DNA from: Antilocapra americana
Taxonomy: Eukaryota; Chordata; Mammalia; Artiodactyla; Antilocapridae
Reading direction: 5' to 3'
Length of the DNA stretch: 64,000 nt
Assembly (NCBI GenBank): GCA_007570785.1
Contig: ML660201.1
Coordinates: forward strand, 44,354,473 to 44,418,472
Shown: positions 57,501-64,000 of the stretch, one piece after another
Position numbering within the stretch: position 1 is the stretch's first letter
How the letters are laid out: every line of letters begins with the position of its first letter
Position numbers and translations under genes: made by a program
Notes under the pieces: model-generated
The model's database searches: none
Told to the model about the DNA's origin: nothing
Seen by the model: only the letters and a program-made list of their open reading frames with translations

Positions 57501-60500
57501 TACAGAAGAGAGAAGGTGAGGCACAGAAGACAGTGTGCAGTGGGGTCTGCCCAGGGACCGAGGCTAAGAATGGCCACAGGGGGAGGCAGTGATAAAGACA
57601 ACTAGCCAGGGGAGGGCAGTCCAGGTCCTCCCCACTCAGGTCCTCAAACTGTGAAGAGCTGAAGCTGGGGGAAATGCCAGCACAGACAAGGCTGGGAACC
57701 CGAAGCCGAGCCCAAGGAGAGCCTGCTGCAGCTCCGGGACAGCCGGGCCGCCTCCTCCACAGGTGTGCCAGCCCTACCTCGGCGACGCTGCTGTGGAAGA
57801 ACTCGACCACGGCCCGCCCACGCAGGCTGGCGATGTGCCGCAGGGACGGGCAGGCGGGCAGGTGCGACGGGATCTGATTGTCTTCCGACGTGGACCGGAT
57901 CAGGGGCTCACTGGGGTACTGTGCAGGGGCCTCTGCTGGGGCCAGGGCCTCCACTGAGGCCTCGGCCTCCGCTGGGATCTCTACTGAGGCCTCGGTCTCT
58001 GCGGGGACCTCCACTGGAACCAGAGCTGGCACTGAGGCCTCTGCTGGAGCTGGGGTCTTGGCCGGGCTTGGGGCTGAGGCCTCTCCTGGAGTGAGAGCTG
58101 GGACCTCCACCAGGGCCGGAGCTGTGGTCTCTGCTGGAGCTTCTTGGAGATTCTGGTCACTGCTACATACCCAGATCCCCACCCAGAAACATCATATTAA
58201 CATGTGGGCCCCAAATGTAGACTCCCAGTCCACGTGTAACCTCAATGTGCAGGGACTGTGCGCACCACACCCCACCTCTGGGGTCATCTGGGGATTTCAT
58301 CTTGGTTCCTCATGGTAAGAACAAAGGGAAAGGTGCCCAGGCCCCTTCTCCTGGGAGGGAGAGGGGAAGATGGATCAAGGCTAAGATGACAGATGTGACC
58401 CATGGGCTGAAAAATCATTCTGAAAAGGTGGTAGAGGTATCACCAATGCCACTCCAGAGTCCAGAGTGCAGACCAAGGTGCCCAGGGCTGGGACCCTGGG
58501 GCACATGGAGTTGAGAAAGAAAAACTCAACCTTTCCTCAGTCTGCCTTTGAGGCCTCCTCAGGTGTCCCAGGATCTCACCCTCCTTGGCCACCAGGGCAT
58601 GTGGCCACACTGGATTTTCCCTCAGCTGTTCTAGGCACGAGGTCCAACAACGCTCAGAAAGAATCCTCGTGCGTGTTGGGAGGCCCCTACCACCAGCCTA
58701 CATGCCCACAAGCCCGGGCTCATGTCAGCGGGGAGTCCTGGAAACTGTCCTCTCAATCAAACAGCTGTCTGTTGAGAGAGATTCCTGGGGCCCTGATCAT
58801 GCAAGGGGCCAAATCCCCCCCAAACCTCCCAGGCTGTCCTCCTGTTGTCCTGGGGCAGACACACATCTGCTGGGGTGAAGCAAGGTGCCTGCTTTCTGTA
58901 TGCTGTCCCCTCTGTGGGCAGTGTCCAGGCAGGTCTGGGGATGGCAGGGAACAGAGACAAGGTGTCCAGGCTACTCTAACCCAAGCCCAGGCAGCTCTGA
59001 GAGGAGCCAGGCTCAGCAGCAGGAGCAGGGGAAGGAAGGAAAAGTGCGGACGACGAGCAGAGGGCTGCAATTTCCTCCCCTCTCTGCACCTCAGTCTCCC
59101 TCAGAAGAGCAGGAGCTCTGCAGGATGAGACCACCCAGCTTACACACTCAGACCTTGCTGCTCTCGGCCAGCAGGTTCCTCTGGAAAGGACTCACAAAAT
59201 TAGAGTAGGCCCCTGAGCAACCCAGGTCCTCCTGAGAAGGAAGGAGTGTATGGCTCACCAAAGGGTAAGGCTTGAAGCTGGGGGTCAGAGGCAGGTGGTG
59301 CCAGCAGCAGCTCCCCCAGCCCCACTCAGAAAGCCAGCCACGGGACTGGGGGCCCAGGGGTGAGGGGACATGGGTGATGCCTAGAGGCTGTAATTGGGCC
59401 CAGTGGGGAGGGCCAGGCAAGGTGGAAGCAGAAGCCTGGAGGCCCAGCCATGCACGGCTCTCAGTGGCAGAGAACTGGGCCTCAGGCCCAGTGTCCTTCC
59501 ACAGAGACCTCTTCTGAAGCCTGGGAGATAAGGAGCAGCCCAGTACCAAGCCCGAGGGAGCCAAGGGCAATGTTGACAGGGGTGAGAGACCTGGGTGTGG
59601 TGAGTGGAGTTGTCTCAGCTAGCCCCCTGCTCCCTGGCCCCCAGAAGCCCGTGCTCAGTCTCACCTGGCCCTGCCCTCAGCAGGCTGGCCATCCACAAGG
59701 GGGCTCTGAGGCCCGTCCCCGGTTGCAGGGGTCTTGGCGATGACCACGGTCTTCAGGTCCTGCAGCGAGGCCCGCAGCTGGTTGTAGATGCGCAGGAAGT
59801 GGAACTTCTCGTGGGGCAGCACGAAGATGGCGGTGACGAAGCGGTAGCCCACGAGCAGCTCGAGCACGTGGCCGTCTGCAAAAGCGCCCCGCGGCTGGGT
59901 GCAGCTGCGTGTGGGGTCCAGCAGCACGGTGGACAGCGGCACGCGGCTGAGCTTGAAGCTGTTGCGGTTGCGGCAGTTGTGGGTGCCCCGGTTGGGCATG
60001 GGGTTGAAGTCGGCCTTGATGACGTTGAGGTGCTGGGGTGTGAGCAGCAGCCAGTAGGGGATGGCGGCGGACTTGACAGCCTCGGAGGGAGCACAGCAGG
60101 AGCGCCGCACGGCCGAGCAGAGGGTGCAGCTGGCCCACTCGATGTTGCCCGAGTAGTCCCCGGCGGCCGTCTGCACCATGCGCTTGTCGCTGTAGACCAG
60201 GTAGACGGGAAAGCAGCCCTGGCTGCGCTCCTGGCAGCCGCCTGCCACCTTGTAGAAGGTGAGCAGCTGGCGCAGGAACTCCTGCAGGCTGGTGTGGCTG
60301 CCGTACAGCACGGGGCTACACAGCATGGCCATGTGCTGCGGGGCGAAGCAGGCGCGCAGGTCCGCGTGGAACTCATGCAGGTGGGCGGCGTCTGAGATGA
60401 TAAAGAGCGTGTTCTCGCTGTGCCGCACCTTCAGCACCAGGCACAGCTCCGGCATGAGGAAGCCGAACTCGGTGAGGTCGCCGTGCGGGAAGCAGAACAC

Positions 60501-61083
60501 GAAGCGTAGCGAAGAGAGGATGTGCTGGCTGCTGCCCCGCGACTCCTGGTGCGGGATCTCGAAGACAGCGATGCCGAAGTCGGTGAGCACGAGGCAGGCA
60601 GCGAACTGGCGGATGCTGCCCTGCACGTGGATCAGGAAGCACCAGAGCACCTTGAGGATGCGGATATGCTCCAGCAGGAAGTCCTCGTCTGCGCCCAGGG
60701 CCCACTCCAGAGCCAGGCGCTCCTCCTCAGCCTCCTCCTCCTCCTCCTCCTCCTCCTCTTCCTCCTCTTCTTCCTCTTCCTCGCCTGGCCCACCCTCCTC
60801 CTCTTCCTCTGCATCTGGGGGCCCCATTTCGAAGTAGCGGTTCTCAGCAACATCTTCTTCCTCCTCGTCATCATCCTCGCCCTGCTCCCCTTGGCCCTCC
60901 TCTCGCTGGTTGGCAGCCTCGATCCAAGCAGGGAGCTGCCGCTCGATAGCCTGCCGGATGAGCGTGCTCAGGCGCTGGATGAAGTCCTGGTTGGTGGCGG
61001 TGTAGCCAATGCAGGTGAAGGGCAAGAAGATGATCTGGCCGGACCCCGGTACCACCTGGACCTCCGGCTCTGCGTGCTCGGGG
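54530..61083 (-). CDS. NISCH: NISCH, nischarin (C-terminal six exons; 5' part outside the window)
   Basis: Nischarin (IRAS) is a cytosolic/endosomal scaffold that binds integrin alpha-5, PAK1, LIMK1 and Rac and restrains cell migration. It is also the candidate imidazoline-1 receptor protein. Exons in transcript order: 59665-61083, 57778-58162, 57177-57333, 56547-56675, 55867-56028, 54530-55140. All are GT-AG and in phase, giving 953 residues plus one split codon, the C-terminal part of a protein of about 1500. The large exon holds an acidic poly-Glu region and the conserved '[20 protein letters not shown]' block. The next holds the Ala/Pro/Glu repeat. The last starts with '[22 protein letters not shown]' and ends '[10 protein letters not shown]'. 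The N-terminal PX and leucine-rich repeats would lie beyond 64 kb. Intron 58163-59664 holds no recognised element. No breaks. Confidence 0.96.
55396..55737 (+). mobile_element. CHR-type tRNA-Glu SINE in a NISCH intron
   Basis: A full-length plus-strand SINE from 'gggcttccttggtggtccag' to an A-rich tail with 'aaaaaacaaaacaaaaacc'. It lies antisense to NISCH in the intron before the last exon. Confidence 0.85.
57905..58140 (-). repeat. NISCH: Imperfect Ala/Pro/Glu-coding repeat in NISCH
   Basis: On the minus strand degenerate copies of a word meaning 'PAE(A/T)(E/P)(A/V)' follow each other: '[20 protein letters not shown]', then '[10 protein letters not shown]'. The human protein has a similar but differently sized run, so the segment likely varies in length between species. 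Confidence 0.7.
60732..60782 (-). repeat. NISCH: Poly-glutamate-coding GAG/GAA tract in NISCH
   Basis: A run of about 17 GAG/GAA codons, followed by Ala and three more Glu, in the large NISCH exon. On the plus strand it is a CTC/TTC-type triplet tract. It is part of a broader acidic region with three further Glu-rich clusters. Confidence 0.9.
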
Positions 61084-62354
61084 CTATGCGGGGAGAGGCC
61101 AGGTCAGTGGCATGCTGGGCTGGGCTGCCCCCACCTCCCACATCCAGATTCTGCTGCTGTCCCCCTGGTCCTGAGGAACCAATGCATGGGTCTCACAAGC
61201 CTCCTAACCAGTCAAGCCTGCTCCTAGCAAGAACCCTGATAGGGAGCTGAAGTGCTGGCAGACTGGGACAGCCACACTTCCAAGGCCCCAGACCACAGGC
61301 ATCCAGTGCAACCCTGCCCACGTCATGCAGACGTCTCAGTCCTGCAGGCACTGGCCACAAGCCCCAAAGGCAAGGGGTGCTCAAGGGCGTGGACTAACTC
61401 AGCAACAGTTTCCTTCAGGGGAACCCAGCGACCCTGAGAAGGGCAGGGAATGGGACAGGTGGGTCTGAGGACCTTCACATTTAAATTCAAGCTCCTCCAG
61501 AGATAGGCAATCTACCTGAGAAAGGATTCAGAGTAGTAACAGTAAAAATGATTCAAAATCTCAGAAAAAGAATGGAGGCACAGACCAAGAGGATTCAAGA
61601 AGTGTTTAACAAAGAGAAGGTTAAAAGAAAAGAGAGATGAACAATACAATAAATGAAATTAAAAATACACTAGAAAAAAATCAATAGCAGAATAACTGAG
61701 GCAGAAGAATGAGTAAGTGAGCTGGAAGACAGAAGTGGAAATCACTGCCACAGAACAGAACAAAGAAAATGGAAATCGCTGCCACAGGACAGAATAAAGT
61801 AAAAAGAATGAAGAGAAATGAAAAATGTCTCAGAGACCTCTGGGACAACACTAAACACATCAACATCCACATTATAGGGTCCCAGAAGGAAAACAGACAG
61901 GGAAAGGGCCTGAGAAAATATTTGAAGAGATTATGGCCAAAAATTTCCCTAAAATGGGAAAGGAAACAGTCATTCAAGTCCAGGAAGTGCAGAGTTCCAT
62001 ACAGGATATACCCAAGGAGGAACATGCTAAAACACATATTAGTCAAACTGACAAAAGTCAAGTACAAAGAAAAAATATTAAAATCAAAAGGGAAAAGTAA
62101 CAAACAACACACAAGGAAGTCCCCATAAGGTTATCAGATGATTTTCCAGCAGAAACCGCAAGCCAGAAGAGAGTGGCACAATATATTTAAAATGATGAAA
62201 GGGATAAACCTACAATCAAAAGTACTCTACCCAGCAAGGTTTGCATTCAGATTCAGAGAAATCTAAAGTTTTACAGATGAGCAAAAGTTAAGGGAATAGA
62301 CCACCACCAAACTAGCCTTACAACAAAACCTAAAGGAACTTCTGGGGGCAGGGA

Positions 62355-62560
62355 TGGAGGGCGGGGCAGATGGTAAATGGTAAAGAACACACCTGCCAAT
62401 GCAGAGTTCCATCCCTGGGTCAGGAAGATTGCCTGGAGGAGGGCGTGGCAACCCACTCTAGTGGGTTCTTGCCTGGAGAATCCCATGAACAGGGGAGCCT
62501 GGTAGGCTACAGCCCACAGAGTCGCAAAGAACTGGACATGACCAAAGCACGCTTAGCATA
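62355..62560 (+). mobile_element. Bov-tA/BOV-A2-type SINE followed by (CA)n
   Basis: The sequence 'ggtaaagaacacacctgcc' to 'gaactggacatgaccaaagc' is a Bov-tA-type SINE whose head is shortened. It leads directly into a CA repeat, a common arrangement for this family. Confidence 0.85.
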
Positions 62561-62570
62561 CACGCGTGCA

Positions 62571-62576
62571 CGCACG

Positions 62577-62602
<26 letters not shown>
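62571..62602. repeat. (CA)n microsatellite
   Basis: About 16 CA units with slight impurity at the left end, at the tail of a Bov-tA-type SINE. Probably length-polymorphic. Confidence 0.9.
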
Positions 62603-62607
<5 letters not shown>

Positions 62608-62842
62608 CCATCGGGGGTGGGGAGGCCAAAACTAGAAACAAGAAAAGCACAATTGGGAAAGCTCAACAACAAAGGCAAACATAAAGCAATATTAGGAAAC
62701 CACCCATACACAAATATCATAACAAAATCAGCAACCACGAGGGGAGTACAAACACAGGAAATCAGAATTACACTTGAAATCAAGAGACCAGCAACTTAAA
62801 ACAACCTTGCATAAAGACCACTATAGCAAAATCTCAAGAGGG

Positions 62843-63055
62843 ACTTCCCTGGTGGTCCAATGGATAAGACTCTGCCTTGCAACGCCGGGGACTTGGGTTT
62901 GATCTCCCCTCGGGAACTGGAATCCCATGTTCCACACAGCGACGGAGACTGAGTGCTGCAACTAGAGAGTCCGAGTGCCACAAGGGAAGTCCCCAAGTGC
63001 CACCACAAGGGTGCCACAAGCCGCAAAGGGTGCAGCCAGATTAAAAACACAGGAG
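62843..63055 (+). mobile_element. CHR-type tRNA-Glu SINE
   Basis: Head 'gggacttccctggtggtcca', B-box-like 'gggtttgatctcccctcgg', and a tail ending 'gtgcagccagattaaaaac'. It is inserted in the L1. Confidence 0.85.
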
Positions 63056-63489
63056 AAGCCAAACCTCAGGGGACTGCAAACCAAAACTCCGTAACAGACA
63101 CATAAACAAAAAAGAAAAAGGCAACTCAAACACAACGCTAAAGATAGTCATCAAACCACAAGGGAACAAAAGAGGACCAACAAAAACAAATCCTAATCAA
63201 TTAAGAGAATGGCAACAGGAACATGTATTATCAATAATAACCTTATATGTAAAATGTAAATTAAGTATATGCTCCAAACAAAAGGCACAGACTGGATGAA
63301 TGGATACAAAACAAGACCCATATATATGCTGTCTACAAGACACCCACTTCAGACTTAGGGACACATACAGACTGAAAGTGAGGGGATAGGAAAAGATATT
63401 CCATGCAAATGGAAATCAAAAGAAAGCTGAAATAGCAATATACATTTCAGAAAAAATAGACCTTAAAATAACGACTGTTACAAGAGATA

Positions 63490-63660
63490 AGGAAACGGGA
63501 TTTCCCTGGTGGTCAAGTGGCTAACACTCTGCACTCTCAACACAGGGGGCCAGGGTTCAATCCCTGCTCAGCTGCAACTAAAGATCACGCAGGCTAAAAC
63601 AAAGATCAAAGATCCATGTGCTGCAACTAAGGGCTGGTGTAGCCAAGTAAATACATAAAT
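63490..63660 (+). mobile_element. CHR-type tRNA-Glu SINE
   Basis: Head 'gggatttccctggtggtcaa' and B-box-like 'gggttcaatccctgctcag', then a tail with 'gtgctgcaactaagggctgg'. L1 endonuclease-domain sequence continues on either side. Confidence 0.85.
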
Positions 63661-64000
63661 ATTAAAGAGACAAGGAAGGACACCACATAATGATCAAGGG
63701 ATCAATTCAAGAAGAAGACATAACAATTTCAAGTGCATGTATGTACCCAATACAGGAGCACCTCAATATAAACATAAAACAAATGCTAACAGTCATAAGG
63801 GCTTCCCTGGTGGCTCAGATGGTAAAGAAAGGGGAAATCAACAGTAATACAATAATAGCAGGGAACTCAATGGACAGATCATCCAGACAGAAAATCAATA
63901 AAGAAACACCAGCCTTAAAGATACATTAGACTAGATGCACTTCACCAATATTTATAGGACATTCCATTTGAAAAGAGCACACACTTTCTTTTCAAGCGCA

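Larger units (their letters stand above)
61490..64000 (+). mobile_element. Sense-strand L1 (ORF1 region into ORF2 endonuclease), interrupted by SINEs
   Basis: The plus strand follows a cetartiodactyl L1 in order. ORF1-derived sequence (61.5-62.3 kb) includes 'cagagacctctgggacaaca'. The start of ORF2 lies near 63.2 kb ('agacacccacttcagactta'), and endonuclease-domain sequence runs off the right edge ('ttcaatccct..' excepted as SINE). SINEs at 62355-62560, 62843-63055 and 63490-63660 and a SINE stub at 63802-63830 break it. It lies in the NISCH intron, antisense to that gene. 61084-61489 is intron without a recognised feature. Confidence 0.8.

Noticed and set aside
59604..60395. 263-codon plus-strand open frame
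   Set aside because: It is antisense to the large NISCH exon and exists because that exon is GC-rich with few minus-strand-compatible stops. It shows no domain or signal of its own.

Overview
This window is nuclear DNA from a ruminant, almost certainly a bovid. It carries BovB (RTE-type) LINE pieces, Bov-tA/BOV-A2 SINEs, cetartiodactyl tRNA-Glu (CHR-type) SINEs and an L1_BT 3' end. These sit beside intron-rich mammalian genes with GT-AG splice sites. The gene order NT5DC2 (+), STAB1 (-), NISCH (-) is the inverted form of the human 3p21.1 order NISCH-STAB1-NT5DC2, so this is the orthologous block. From memory, cattle carry it on chromosome 22.

Layout. Bases 1-22.7 kb are almost wholly repetitive. 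They hold BovB fragments, at least five head-to-tail antisense L1 3'-end segments, two antisense L1 bodies, many SINEs, three pyrimidine-rich tracts (about 0.5, 0.6 and 1.6 kb), a decayed gammaretrovirus-like integrase fragment and an LTR-like segment. NT5DC2 follows at 22.74-26.77 kb. All 13 coding exons after exon 1 are present, but exon 1 is not in the window. STAB1 fills 26.86-51.65 kb on the minus strand. I placed all 69 coding exons and every junction keeps frame, giving 2568 codons plus stop. A 2.3 kb intergenic stretch separates STAB1 from the 3' end of NISCH (53.9-61.08 kb, minus strand). Only the last six coding exons of NISCH, about 950 residues, are in the window. The last 2.9 kb is NISCH intron filled by a sense-strand L1 broken by SINEs.

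The three genes are not a pathway. NT5DC2 is a HAD-family 5'-nucleotidase-like protein. STAB1 is an endothelial/macrophage scavenger receptor (stabilin-1). NISCH (nischarin) is a cytosolic/endosomal integrin-, PAK- and Rac-binding scaffold. The closest physical link is between NT5DC2 and STAB1, which converge with 86 bp between stop codons and poly(A) signals lying inside each other's 3' UTR.

I found no convincing new biological system. The observations most worth checking are the pyrimidine tracts expanded at one homologous L1 position, the tandem L1 3'-end array, the interlocked NT5DC2/STAB1 3' ends, a GC-AG intron in STAB1, a changed DxxLL sorting motif in the STAB1 tail, and the missing NT5DC2 first exon behind 22 kb of repeats. 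Repeat family names are from recognition by eye, and their boundaries are approximate unless a duplication fixes them.
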